Shown here: piece by piece, positions 55,477-64,000 of the stretch | Layout: each line of letters begins with the position of its first letter | Position numbering within the stretch: position 1 is the stretch's first letter | From: Pararhizobium sp. IMCC21322 | GTDB taxonomy: Bacteria > Pseudomonadota > Alphaproteobacteria > Rhizobiales > GCA-2746425 | DNA: 64,000 bases | Direction: 5' to 3' | NCBI RefSeq assembly: GCF_030758295.1 | Contig: NZ_CP132335.1 | Coordinates: 2,704,412-2,768,411 of the forward strand | Notes under the pieces: model-generated | Told to the model about the DNA's origin: nothing | Database searches by the model: none | The model's input: the letters and a program-made list of their open reading frames with translations, nothing else | Position numbers and translations under genes: made by a program

Positions 55477-55839
55477 ATGCCCAAATCTCTTTCTGCAAAA
55501 TGCGCTTGCGGCGCTGTAACTGCGAACCTGATCGGACCTTTCCGTGATGCGATGGGCTGTCATTGTGAGACCTGTCGGCGTCAATCCGGGCATTACGTGG
55601 CTGCAACGCAGATAGATGCGGATGGTCTTCAATTATTGACATCTGACCGGCTGAAATGGTGGAACGCCAGCGAAACCGCAAAGCGCGGATTTTGTAATGA
55701 ATGTGGCTCGCTGATGTTCTGGCGGGAAGACGGTTCCGATAGAGTTTCGGTTTTCATGGGATGCATTGATGCGCCTACAGGCATCAAGTTGACGACACAC
55801 ATTTTCCTTGAGGAAAAGGGTGATTATTATGATGTATAG
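55477..55839 (+). CDS. GFA (glutathione-dependent formaldehyde-activating) family protein
   Basis: 120 residues from ATG 55477 (AGGAG 5 bases before). Zinc-site cysteines: KCACGAV near residue 9, GCHCETCRRQSG, and GFCNECGSLMFW. The CENP-V/GFA fold binds zinc and, in some members, glutathione adducts. The substrate is unknown; most GFA proteins are not true formaldehyde enzymes. Confidence 0.9.
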   Translation: MPKSLSAKCACGAVTANLIGPFRDAMGCHCETCRRQSGHYVAATQIDADGLQLLTSDRLKWWNASETAKRGFCNECGSLMFWREDGSDRVSVFMGCIDAPTGIKLTTHIFLEEKGDYYDV

Positions 55840-55954
55840 GAAATCCATTTCGCGTGAATTGTTCGGCATTTTGAAACAGTAGGTTTCTCAAACAAGTGTG
55901 GATTAGCCTTGGTGTTGGGCATAAGTGTAAGAACAACATACGAAAGCAGATGCC

Positions 55955-56788
55955 ATGACTATTGTTGATCAACCATCTTTGTTTGTCTCGCACGGCGCCC
56001 CTGATCTGGTGCTGCAGGAAACTGAGGCCCACAGGTTTCTCAAACAATGGGGCCAGTCAGCCAATCCGCCCAAAGCCATTTTGATCATCTCAGCTCACTT
56101 TGAAACGGAACAGCCAACACTGTCACTCGGTGATGCACCGGATATGATTTATGATTTCGGTGGCTTTGATCCGAAATTGCAAACGCTTGTCTATTCTGCC
56201 CCAGGCAGTGATTCCCTAGCATATCGGGCAGGTGAATTGCTCGGGCAGGCCGGTTTTCATCCCGCCTATGAGATGCGGGGTTTCGATCATGGTACCTGGG
56301 TTCCACTGATGTTGCTCTACCCGGACGCCAATATTCCTGTTGTGCAATTATCCGTTCAGCCGAATGAAAACCCCGAACATCACTTCCGGATGGGGCAGGC
56401 ACTGCAACCATTGCGCAAGGAAGGTGTCCTGATCATCGGATCTGGCTCATTCACTCATAATTTGTCTGCAGTTTTTGGCAGGAATGGACTGGCTGATCGC
56501 AAAGCCAGTGCGCCCCTCTGGGTAACCGAGTTTGCAGACTGGATGGATAAGCGTCTTACGGGAGGCGAAATCAATGATTTGCTGAGCTACCGGACAATGG
56601 CACCCCATGCGAAAGAAAATCATCCGACGGATGAACATCTCTTGCCGCTATACGTCGCAATGGGGGCCGCAGGTGACGATATGGCTGGCGAGAGGGTACA
56701 CCGGTCTCATGAATTCGGAGCGCTCATGATGGACGCCTATGCCTTTGGAAACAGCAGTGCCGCGCAGGTTCAAGCCAAGAGTACCTGA
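55955..56788 (+). CDS. Class III extradiol ring-cleavage dioxygenase, YgiD type
   Basis: 277 residues. Metal and catalytic histidines appear in FVSHGAPDLV, ILIISAHFET, MRGFDHGTWVPLMLLYP and GSGSFTHNLSAVF. This is the DODA/LigB-like family (4,5-DOPA dioxygenase homologues). It would open a catechol-type ring in the cytoplasm. No other aromatic catabolism gene is near, so the natural substrate is unknown. Confidence 0.9.
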   Translation: MTIVDQPSLFVSHGAPDLVLQETEAHRFLKQWGQSANPPKAILIISAHFETEQPTLSLGDAPDMIYDFGGFDPKLQTLVYSAPGSDSLAYRAGELLGQAGFHPAYEMRGFDHGTWVPLMLLYPDANIPVVQLSVQPNENPEHHFRMGQALQPLRKEGVLIIGSGSFTHNLSAVFGRNGLADRKASAPLWVTEFADWMDKRLTGGEINDLLSYRTMAPHAKENHPTDEHLLPLYVAMGAAGDDMAGERVHRSHEFGALMMDAYAFGNSSAAQVQAKST

Positions 56789-56831
56789 ACTGGGATAGAC
56801 GCCGTGCAATTCCCACGCTAAATGACTGTTT

Positions 56832-58520
56832 ATGAACAATGATACACCCTCTGAACTTAAAATAGCCGTCGCACAGCTGAACCCGGTCCTGGGCGATATT
56901 TCCGGTAATCTGGCGCTGGCCAGGGAGGCGCGGAAACGCGCAGTTGAACAGGGCGCAGATTTGCTGCTGCTGACAGAGCTGTTCATCTGCGGTTATCCGC
57001 CGGAAGACCTCGTCAAGAAACCCACCTTCATAAAAGCCTGCAAGCTGGCAATAGAAGAATTTGCTGAAGACACGAAGGATGGCGGGCCGGGCGTGGTTAT
57101 CGGCACGCCTTGGCAGGAAAATGGCGAGCTTTATAATGCGATTGCGCTGTTGGATGACGGCGAAGTCAAGGGTCTTCGCTACAAGGTAGACCTACCGAAT
57201 TACGGTACATTTGACGAAAAACGCTTGTTTTCGACCGGCCCGATGCCGGGTCCAATTTCATTCCGGGGTGTCAGGCTTGGCATTCCAATTTGTGAAGATG
57301 CCTGGAATGACGAGGTCTGCGAATGCCTGATGGAAACAGGGGCAGAGATGTTGCTGGTTCCAAACGGATCGCCCTATTGGGAAAACAAGGCCGAGCTGCG
57401 TCTGCAAGTGCTGGTTCAAAGGATCGTTGAGACGGATCTTCCGGTTATCTATTCCAATCAAATGGGCGGACAGGACGAACTGGTCTTTGATGGTGGATCA
57501 TTTGTATTGGCAGCGGACCGCACGCTGGCCTTGCAGATGCCTCAGTTTGAAGAAGCCATCACGACAGTCACCATGGACGCGGCGGAAGATGAAACCGGCC
57601 AGCGTATCTGGAAACCTCAAAGGGGCGAACTTGCAGCTTTGCCAGATTTGCAGGAAGCCCATTGGCAAGCCTGTGTTCTGGGGCTGAAGGACTATGTCAA
57701 CAAAAACGGATTCAAAAGCGTGGTTCTGGGCTTGTCGGGCGGCGTTGATTCGGCAGCTTGCGCAGCAATAGCTGTGGATGCCCTTGGAGCGGACCGTGTG
57801 CATTGTCTGATGCTGCCTTACCGCTTTACCTCTGAGGAAAGTCTGGCCGATGCCAAAGCCTGCGCAGATGCATTGGGCGTCCGCTACGATATCGTATCAA
57901 TTTTTGAACCGGTCGAGGGGTTCCACTCGGCTCTAGAAACCTTGTTTGAAGGCACGGAACCAGGTGTTGCCGAGGAAAATATCCAATCGCGTGTGCGTGG
58001 TGCGCTGCTAATGGCGGTCTCCAACAAATTTGGTCCCATGCTGGTGACAACCGGCAATAAATCCGAAGTGTCTGTTGGCTATGCCACGCTTTATGGCGAT
58101 ATGAATGGCGGTTTCAACCCGATCAAGGATTTGTACAAAATTCAGGTCTATGATTTGTGCGCCTGGCGTAACGAGCACCAGCCCAAGAATGTTCTCGGCC
58201 CCAAGGGCGAAGTTGTCCCCGTCAATATCCTGACAAAAGCACCCACCGCAGAACTGCGCGACAACCAGACGGATCAGGATTCACTGCCGCCATATGAAGT
58301 TCTGGATGACATTCTGGAATGTCTCGTTGAGGAAGAAATGAGCATTGCGGAAATTGTTGAACGGGGGCATGATCGCAAGACGGTCGAACGGATCGAACAC
58401 CTGCTTTACATTGCCGAGTATAAGCGCCGCCAGGCAGCGCCGGGCGTGAAACTCACCAGAAAGAATTTTGGGCGCGATCGCCGTTATCCCATCACAAATC
58501 GCTTTAGAGACCGTAGCTAA
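56832..58520 (+). CDS. nadE: Glutamine-dependent NAD+ synthetase
   Basis: 562 residues, two domains. The N-terminal nitrilase-type glutaminase has E in LLLTELFICGYPPED, K in RYKVDLPNYGTFDEKR and C in IPICEDAWND. The C-terminal synthetase has the PP-loop LGLSGGVDSAACAAIA near residue 300, VTTGNKSEVSVGYATLYGDMNGG, and a closing KRRQAAPGVKLTRKNFGRDRRYPI. It makes NAD from deamido-NAD with glutamine as ammonia donor. Confidence 0.97.
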   Translation: MNNDTPSELKIAVAQLNPVLGDISGNLALAREARKRAVEQGADLLLLTELFICGYPPEDLVKKPTFIKACKLAIEEFAEDTKDGGPGVVIGTPWQENGELYNAIALLDDGEVKGLRYKVDLPNYGTFDEKRLFSTGPMPGPISFRGVRLGIPICEDAWNDEVCECLMETGAEMLLVPNGSPYWENKAELRLQVLVQRIVETDLPVIYSNQMGGQDELVFDGGSFVLAADRTLALQMPQFEEAITTVTMDAAEDETGQRIWKPQRGELAALPDLQEAHWQACVLGLKDYVNKNGFKSVVLGLSGGVDSAACAAIAVDALGADRVHCLMLPYRFTSEESLADAKACADALGVRYDIVSIFEPVEGFHSALETLFEGTEPGVAEENIQSRVRGALLMAVSNKFGPMLVTTGNKSEVSVGYATLYGDMNGGFNPIKDLYKIQVYDLCAWRNEHQPKNVLGPKGEVVPVNILTKAPTAELRDNQTDQDSLPPYEVLDDILECLVEEEMSIAEIVERGHDRKTVERIEHLLYIAEYKRRQAAPGVKLTRKNFGRDRRYPITNRFRDRS

Positions 58521-58582
58521 GCGATTCATCAGACTCACGAATTAGGGCCAGCCCCTGTCAAAGGTCATTCGAGGTAGCCTGC

Positions 58583-59827
58583 ATGCTCGCCTTTTTGCGA
58601 CAGAATGCGCCCTGGCTTGTGGCCGGTATGCTACTGACGTTTTCATCCAGTTTTGGCCAGACCTTCTTCATCGCACTCTTTGGCGGTCAGATTCGCGAAG
58701 AGTTTGGATTGAGCAATGGTGAATTCGGAGGGCTGTATCTGCTTGGAACTCTCGGCAGTGCGGCGGTGATGGTTTTCGTTGGCAAGGTTGTGGATTTTTA
58801 TTCTCCTCGGCAGGTTGGCGCTGTAGCTCTTCTTGGGCTTGGGGTCGCCAGCGCAGCGATGGCAATTGCAGACTCTCTGACGATGCTGGTCTTCACCATC
58901 TTCCTGATTCGGTTTTTCGGACAGGGAATGATGAGCCACACGGCGTTGACGGCCATGGGGCGCTGGTTCGATGCGACTCGCGGAAAGGCCGTCAGCATTA
59001 CCAACACAGGTCACCAGATTGGCGAAGCGGTGCTGCCTTTGACCGTCGTATTGCTGATTGCGGTTCTGGACTGGCGTCAGACCTGGTTGATTTTCGCCGG
59101 TGTCATCATCCTGCTTGCCATTCCGGCCCTCTGGTTGCTGTTGGGGCGCGACCGGGTTCCGCAAAACACAGCTTCCACCAGGGATGTGGCGCCCATCAGG
59201 CAATGGACGCGCAGTGAAATGGTCCATGATCCTTTGTTCTGGATCGCGTCTTTCGGCTATCTGTCACCACCCTTTATCGGAACGGCAATTTTCTTCCATC
59301 AGGTCTATATGGTTGAACTGAAGGGGTGGGAGCTTTCCTGGTTTGCGAGCGGTTTCTCCATCTACGCCTTGGTCACATTTATTTTTGGTCTGATTACCGG
59401 ATATTGCGTCGACCGCTTCAGCGCCCGTGCGCTTCTGCCATACTTTCTGTTTCCTCTGGCTGCCGCTTTGTTGGTTCTCAGCCTGTTTGACAGCCCGTGG
59501 AGTATTCCGCTGGTGTTTGTGCTTCTTGGCCTCAATGGGGGCGGGTTTTCCACGCTGTTCGGGGCTTTGTGGCCCGAAATATACGGCGTGAAACATCTGG
59601 GGGAAATCCGCTCACTCATTGTGGCGTTGATGGTCTTTGCCAGCGCATTAGGTCCTGGCGTCATTGGCTGGCTGATTGACTATGGCGTTGCCCTGGAAAC
59701 CCAGTTTCTTGCCATGTCTGCCTATTGCATTGTGATCTCGGGAATGCTTTTTGGCGTTTCAAAAGCCTTTATCGCCAGACAGGCAAGAGAAACTGATTTG
59801 GCCAAACAGGAAACAAGCACCGTATGA
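58583..59827 (+). CDS. MFS transporter
   Basis: 414 residues with twelve helices; the loop after helix 2 reads GKVVDFYSPRQ, a loose MFS motif. Resembles monocarboxylate-type or oxalate/formate-type carriers in general pattern. The substrate is not predictable. GAGGT precedes the ATG. The stop overlaps gltX by 4 bases, so the two are co-transcribed, an odd pairing of carrier and tRNA synthetase. Confidence 0.88.
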   Translation: MLAFLRQNAPWLVAGMLLTFSSSFGQTFFIALFGGQIREEFGLSNGEFGGLYLLGTLGSAAVMVFVGKVVDFYSPRQVGAVALLGLGVASAAMAIADSLTMLVFTIFLIRFFGQGMMSHTALTAMGRWFDATRGKAVSITNTGHQIGEAVLPLTVVLLIAVLDWRQTWLIFAGVIILLAIPALWLLLGRDRVPQNTASTRDVAPIRQWTRSEMVHDPLFWIASFGYLSPPFIGTAIFFHQVYMVELKGWELSWFASGFSIYALVTFIFGLITGYCVDRFSARALLPYFLFPLAAALLVLSLFDSPWSIPLVFVLLGLNGGGFSTLFGALWPEIYGVKHLGEIRSLIVALMVFASALGPGVIGWLIDYGVALETQFLAMSAYCIVISGMLFGVSKAFIARQARETDLAKQETSTV

Positions 59828-61188
59828 CCAGCCCTATTGTTCGTTTTGCGCCGTCCCCGACCGGTCGCATTCATATCGGCAATGCCCGAACCGCGCTCTA
59901 TAACTGGTTATTTGCCCGGCAACATGGGGGCGAGTTCATTCTGCGCTTTGACGATACGGACAAAGCCCGTTCCAAACAGGAATTCGCTGATGGTATTCTA
60001 ACCGATCTGGCATGGCTGGGGATTGAACCCGACCGCATTGAACGCCAGTCAGCTCGTTTTGCTGACTATGAAGTGGTCACAGCAGACCTGAAGGCCAAAG
60101 GCCTTTTGTATCCTTGCTATGAGAGCGGGGACGAGTTGGAACGCAAGCGGTCGCGCAGCCGCGCACGAGGCTTGCCGCCGGTCTATGATCGTTCGGCGCT
60201 CAAACTAAGCCAGGAAGACAAGGATGCGCTTGAGGCAGAGGGGCGCAAACCCCATTGGCGCTTTTTGCTGCCGAATTACAAGGATGATTTGTTTGCCATT
60301 GAGCGGACAGAAATCCATTGGGATGATTTGTTTATCGGGCCGCAGACGGTGGATCTGGGGTCCATGTCTGATCCTGTTCTGGTTCGCGAGGACGGGTCGT
60401 GGCTTTATACGCTGCCATCCATCATCGATGATGCCGCTTTCGGCGTGACCCATGTCATTCGTGGCGGAGATCACATAACCAACACGGGTGCCCAGATTGC
60501 CATCTTCAAGGCACTCGGCTTCAAGTCGCCAGAATTTGGTCACCATAATCTGCTGACAGGTTCGGAAGGCGAGGGGCTGTCAAAACGTCTTGGTTCACTT
60601 TCTCTGGAAGGGCTGCGGACGGCCGGTATGGAAGCCATGGCTGTTGCCTCATTGGCCAGCCTCATCGGGACGTCTTATGCCGTTGAACCCATAGCCGAAA
60701 TGCAGGGTCTTGCGAAAATGTTTGACCCACACAAGGTTTCAAAATCGCCCGCGAGATTTGATGTGGCAGAACTTGAAGGGCTGAATGCAAAACTGCTCCA
60801 TGCGCTGCCCTATGAAACGGTTTCCGATCGATTGTCAGCGCCGGAAGGCGTGGATGGCGCTCTTTTTTGGGATGCAGTGCAGGGCAACCTTGAGAAACTG
60901 ACCGACGCAGACCGTTGGGCGCAAATCATTGTGTCTGGTGCAGATCCTCTGATTGATGATGAAGATCGCGAAATGGTAAGCTTGGCCATCACGTTACTGC
61001 CACAGGAACCATGGTCTCATGCAACCTGGATGGAATGGGCAAATGCGGTGAAGGCGGAAACCGGGCGGAAAGGCAAGGGGCTGTTCATGCCCTTGCGCAA
61101 AGCCGTTACTGGATCCGCGTCAGGCCCGGAGATGTCAAAACTTCTGCCGTTGATGGACCGAGATACTGTTGTGGCCCGACTGTCCTGA
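59824..61188 (+). CDS. gltX: Glutamyl-tRNA synthetase
   Basis: 454 residues. Class I HIGH motif as FAPSPTGRIHIGNARTALYNW, DDTDKARSKQEF, VIRGGDHITNTGAQIAIF, and the KMSKS-type loop as GEGLSKRLGS. Many Alphaproteobacteria have two gltX genes, one of which charges tRNA-Gln; which one this is cannot be told here, though the GLSKR loop is not the common KLSKR. Its last 83 bases overlap the convergent DUF2865 gene. Confidence 0.95.
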   Translation: MTSPIVRFAPSPTGRIHIGNARTALYNWLFARQHGGEFILRFDDTDKARSKQEFADGILTDLAWLGIEPDRIERQSARFADYEVVTADLKAKGLLYPCYESGDELERKRSRSRARGLPPVYDRSALKLSQEDKDALEAEGRKPHWRFLLPNYKDDLFAIERTEIHWDDLFIGPQTVDLGSMSDPVLVREDGSWLYTLPSIIDDAAFGVTHVIRGGDHITNTGAQIAIFKALGFKSPEFGHHNLLTGSEGEGLSKRLGSLSLEGLRTAGMEAMAVASLASLIGTSYAVEPIAEMQGLAKMFDPHKVSKSPARFDVAELEGLNAKLLHALPYETVSDRLSAPEGVDGALFWDAVQGNLEKLTDADRWAQIIVSGADPLIDDEDREMVSLAITLLPQEPWSHATWMEWANAVKAETGRKGKGLFMPLRKAVTGSASGPEMSKLLPLMDRDTVVARLS

Positions 61189-62158
61189 CACGCTGACCAT
61201 CGCGAATTTTCGGGTCGATCACCAGCTCTGGGGCCAGTGGCAACCCACTGGGGCGGAAGTTTCCGGCCATGTTCATCTGGGTTTCCGGATCTAGACCAAG
61301 CGCAGGTCGGGGCGTCGGAACGGGACCGTTCTGACCAAATCTGACCTCACCCGCTCTTGGATTGCGAGCTGTGAACGCGACGGCAGTTCCGTTGCCAAGG
61401 GTGGCTTGCTGTAATGCGCTGCGGTTGAATTTGCATGAAGGATCATACGTTTCGCGATAGCGAAACGCGTATGGCATGCTGGTATAAGTGCGTCCGTCGA
61501 CACCTCGCGCTCGTTCCATCGCATTATCTGCGCCGCGTGGATGATAAAACAAAGACATGTCGCTACCGGGAAACTGACCTTTGCAGACCGCTTCATCCTT
61601 GCCGAAATTGCGCGATGTGGTGGAAGTGCTGATTGGAAAAAAGAAACCATCACAAGTGCGCACACAAACCGTCCGGTAGGTGTTTGAACGTGGCTGTTCA
61701 AAGCCATCCAGCACATTTCGTCTCCCGCATCGGTTACGGCGAAGGGCAACGAGGAGTTCCTGCTGCTGGCGGCGTGAATTTCTCGGGCTGCGTCCATAAC
61801 GTGAGCGCTGGGACTCGACTCTCCGCAATTCCCGCTGGAGCTTCCGGATTTGTCCCGTTGCATTAGCGCATTCACGTTTTTGGAAAAGTCGAATACCGCC
61901 AGTCCGACAGCCTGCTCTGCGCGCCTTTTTCTGAGCTGAAGCTATACGGTTCCGCATTTCCTTCGCGGCCTGATTATACCTGCGATATTGACGGCTTTGC
62001 GAGCCAGAGCCGCCATTTTGCAGATTGGCCAGCCGACTCTGCAGATCATAGCAGATTGCAGATTGCGCATAGGCGGGTGCGGCAATGCCAGCACCGAGCA
62101 ACAATACCAGACCAAATAGACCGCTGGATCGGCCACACAAACGCGGAAACTTAAGCAT
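61106..62158 (-). CDS. DUF2865 exported protein
   Basis: 350 residues from ATG 62158, which gives a clean signal peptide (GLFGLVLLLGAGIAAPAYAQS); ATGs at 62188 and 62221 are alternatives. After it comes a basic coiled-coil-like stretch (about 35-150, many Arg, Gln, Ser) and then the conserved DUF2865 core YRTVCVRTCDGFFFPIS...CKGQFPGSDMSLFYHPRG with several Cys. Periplasmic or envelope protein typical of Hyphomicrobiales; function unknown. Its 3' end overlaps gltX on the other strand. Confidence 0.85.
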   Translation of the reverse strand: MLKFPRLCGRSSGLFGLVLLLGAGIAAPAYAQSAICYDLQSRLANLQNGGSGSQSRQYRRYNQAAKEMRNRIASAQKKARRAGCRTGGIRLFQKRECANATGQIRKLQRELRRVESQRSRYGRSPRNSRRQQQELLVALRRNRCGRRNVLDGFEQPRSNTYRTVCVRTCDGFFFPISTSTTSRNFGKDEAVCKGQFPGSDMSLFYHPRGADNAMERARGVDGRTYTSMPYAFRYRETYDPSCKFNRSALQQATLGNGTAVAFTARNPRAGEVRFGQNGPVPTPRPALGLDPETQMNMAGNFRPSGLPLAPELVIDPKIRDGQRVRTVGPQQYLGPSTAEVLTSPGLTRIQ

Positions 62159-62256
62159 TAGCTCTGTCAATCGAGTAAAAATTTGCATCAAATATATATA
62201 TGGTTGACGTTGTAAAACCATAAGCTCCCAACACTTTAGCGTAAATGTTCACGCTT

Positions 62257-62418
62257 TCATAGATTTCCGCAAAAATCGCGTGTCTGCATGCATGTTTCTA
62301 GGGATGCGTGCGTATTGTTGGTGCTGGAAGCGCCTGTGATATCGTCAAATTGAGCGACCACAAGGACGCCACTTGCGACAATCAGCATGCACGAAAATAA
62401 AAACACGAAACGGGCCAT
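62257..62418 (-). CDS. Small exported or membrane peptide, 53 aa
   Basis: ATG 62418 is preceded by AGGAGGG at 6 bases, the best ribosome site in this part. N-terminal hydrophobic helix (VFLFSCMLIVASGVLVVA, residues 4-21) as signal or anchor, then a polar Ser/Thr/Asn tail with two Cys (ETCMQTRDFC). No family is recognised. It lies upstream of the DUF2865 gene on the same strand, 98 bases away. Confidence 0.65.
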   Translation of the reverse strand: MARFVFLFSCMLIVASGVLVVAQFDDITGASSTNNTHASLETCMQTRDFCGNL

Positions 62419-62460
62419 TTGGTTCCCTCCTAAATTGTTAAGGCACAATGGCAGGTGCAA

Positions 62461-62828
62461 ATTGAACGCTGCCTGAGAGCTGTGTTCAGATTCAGTTCAG
62501 AAAACTTCGCTTCAATTTCGAAAAATGCAGGACTGTTGCAGGCCTGTCGCCGGACTGTCGCCGGACTGTCGTTGACCCGTCCCGGTGTTTTCATCTTGAC
62601 GCCCTGCAGGAATCCGCCTTAAGTGCGCACCATAATCACGGTGGACGATAAAATGGCGCATCAGCCAATTTGTATTTGCGGACTTATTATCAGGGGTTAA
62701 CAACCCGCTGGTTCGCGAACCGTGCCTTCTTTCCGACATTTGAAGCTGCATCGCGAGGCCCGCAGCAACCATTTATTCAGGTCTGTGGACGCATGTGTCT
62801 GCAGATCAAATAATTCGGGACGAAGTAA
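62461..62828. other. Intergenic region before cysS with short tandem repeat
   Basis: 368 bases without a gene that I can support. It holds 2.5 copies of an 11-base unit (see the repeat entry) and must carry divergent promoters for the small peptide gene and cysS. No known RNA motif is seen. Confidence 0.5.
62544..62572. repeat. 11-base tandem repeat, 2.5 copies
   Basis: CTGTCGCCGGA at 62544-62554 and 62555-62565, then a partial CTGTCGT at 62566-62572. Exact copies, in the non-coding region before cysS. Confidence 0.85.
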
Positions 62829-64000
62829 ATGAACAAACTGCCGGATCTTTGGCTTTATAACACGCTGACACGGAAGAAAGAGCGGTTTCAACCGCTGGAC
62901 CCAGCCAATGTGCGGCTCTATGTCTGCGGCCCGACTGTTTATGACTATGCTCATATCGGCAATGCGCGCCCAATCATCGTCTTTGATGTCTTATTTCGGT
63001 TGCTGCGCCATCTCTATGGCCCGGAGCACGTCACCTATGCCCGCAATATCACGGATGTCGATGACAAGATAAACGCACGTGCTGCAAAAGAGGGCGTATC
63101 GATTGAAGATGTTACGCGGCGCACGACCGTGCAGTTTCACAAGGATATTGCGGCCCTTGGTGTTCTGGAGCCAACGGTCGAGCCGCGCGCCACAGACCAT
63201 ATTGAAGAAATGAAGGCGTTGATTGAACAGCTGATTGAACGCGGCCACGCCTATGTCGCAGATGATCATGTGTTGTTTGATGTCAGCTCAATGGTGGATT
63301 ACGGCCAATTGTCCAAGCGACCGCTCGACGAAATGATTGCGGGTGCCCGCGTTGAAGTAGCTTCCTACAAGAAAAACCCGACGGATTTTGTGCTTTGGAA
63401 ACCATCGAAAACCGGTGAGCCATCATGGGTTTCTCCTGCCGATATAAGTGTGCCTGGTCGCCCAGGTTGGCATATTGAATGCTCGGCAATGTCCGCAAAA
63501 CATCTGGGTGAGGTGTTTGATATCCATGGCGGAGGGATCGATCTGGCATTTCCGCACCATGAAAACGAAGTTGCCCAGTCGCGTTGCGCTTACGGCACCG
63601 ACACCATGGCCAATTTCTGGATGCACAACGGCTTCGTGCAGGTCGAGGGCGAGAAGATGTCCAAGTCTCTGGGCAATTTCATAACCATCAATGATTTGCT
63701 CGAAACCGAGAAATTTGGCGGGCGCAAATGGCATGGGCGAATATTGCGTTTAGCCATGTTGAAGACCCATTATGAGCAGCCCATTGATTGGACAGTGTCC
63801 CGTCTGCTGCAAGCAGATAGACAATTAAAAAAGTGGACCGGTATCCTTGCAAAATGGGGCCGTGAAGTTGAAGGCCAATTATCTGACGAATCTCTCGCTG
63901 CTCTGGCCGATAACCTTAATATGAATGAGTTTTTTCGGCTGATAGCAAGATACGCAGAACGTGCAAGTTTTGATCGACTTGTCGGGGTTGAAAATATTGC
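62829..64000 (+). CDS. cysS: Cysteinyl-tRNA synthetase, N-terminal part
   Basis: Cut by the right edge after about 390 codons. Marks: [18 protein letters not shown] with the zinc Cys and HIGH motif (about 33-50), [21 protein letters not shown] and [12 protein letters not shown] with further zinc ligands, and [10 protein letters not shown] (KMSKS). It charges tRNA-Cys. GGACGAAG lies before ATG 62829. No stop is seen up to the window end. Confidence 0.97.
   Translation, partial: MNKLPDLWLYNTLTRKKERFQPLDPANVRLYVCGPTVYDYAHIGNARPIIVFDVLFRLLRHLYGPEHVTYARNITDVDDKINARAAKEGVSIEDVTRRTTVQFHKDIAALGVLEPTVEPRATDHIEEMKALIEQLIERGHAYVADDHVLFDVSSMVDYGQLSKRPLDEMIAGARVEVASYKKNPTDFVLWKPSKTGEPSWVSPADISVPGRPGWHIECSAMSAKHLGEVFDIHGGGIDLAFPHHENEVAQSRCAYGTDTMANFWMHNGFVQVEGEKMSKSLGNFITINDLLETEKFGGRKWHGRILRLAMLKTHYEQPIDWTVSRLLQADRQLKKWTGILAKWGREVEGQLSDESLAALADNLNMNEFFRLIARYAERASFDRLVGVENI

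Noticed and set aside
58643-59227. 194-codon minus-strand open frame
   Set aside because: Antisense to the MFS gene; its polar, His/Gln-rich product is what reversed membrane-protein codons give.

Overview
The window reads as chromosome of an alphaproteobacterium, most likely of the order Hyphomicrobiales (Rhizobiales). The evidence is gene order known from that group: ppiD-trpE-trpG and trpD-trpC-moaC-moeA-lexA; tpiA-secG-pyrG-kdsA; rpiA-DUF2059-gor; and a DUF2865 protein beside gltX and cysS. The lexA gene also carries an alphaproteobacterial GTTC-N7-GTTC SOS box. TRAP transporters and moderate base composition would fit a marine or coastal member, but the genus cannot be named from sequence alone. 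The DNA is almost fully coding, with many 4-base stop/start overlaps. I saw no rRNA, tRNA, CRISPR array or insertion sequence.

Layout. (1) 1-2697: end of a catabolic cluster with a LeuD-like dehydratase subunit, a maleamate/N-carbamoylsarcosine amidase homologue, an isocitrate-lyase/PEP-mutase family lyase and a lambda-crystallin type dehydrogenase. (2) 2854-19874: respiratory nitrate reduction. A divergent FNR-family regulator (NarR-like) faces a 16-kb one-direction block, narK1-narK2-narGHJI, followed by a parvulin, a hemerythrin, a beta-carbonic anhydrase, a dedicated moeA, DUF2478, a possible 61-aa gene, nnrS and nnrU. Two perfect FNR-type boxes sit in the divergent promoter region and stem-loops flank narK2. 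(3) 20164-21195: dusA. (4) 21259-25767 (minus): a TRAP transporter dctPQM linked to an OsmC-like protein and a cytochrome P450. (5) 25880-31019: retropepsin/DUF1289/cobS on one strand; cobT, a nuclease, a UDG-like protein, an Lrp regulator and an acetyltransferase broken by a stop codon on the other. (6) 31078-41535 (minus): lexA, moeA, moaC, trpC, trpD, then an AT-rich insertion with a LuxR solo and an XRE regulator, then trpG, trpE and ppiD. (7) 41740-50984: tpiA, rhlE (opposite), secG, pyrG, a VOC protein, kdsA, rpiA, DUF2059 and gor. (8) 51081-64000: a small membrane protein, a YbdK-type ligase, class II DAHP synthase, a membrane protein, a GFA protein, a YgiD-type dioxygenase, nadE, an MFS carrier, gltX, DUF2865, a 53-aa exported peptide gene and the start of cysS.

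How it fits together. The nar block holds nearly all that anaerobic nitrate respiration needs: nitrate/nitrite transport, the membrane enzyme, its chaperones, a molybdopterin-insertion enzyme of its own and NO-related membrane proteins. A second, housekeeping moeA lies with moaC in the trp-lexA operon. The P450-OsmC-TRAP operon looks like uptake plus oxidation of an unknown organic acid. The least explained parts are the first catabolic cluster, the TRAP-P450 operon, the LuxR/XRE island that splits trp, the inverted repeat at the aroG promoter and several very small genes.
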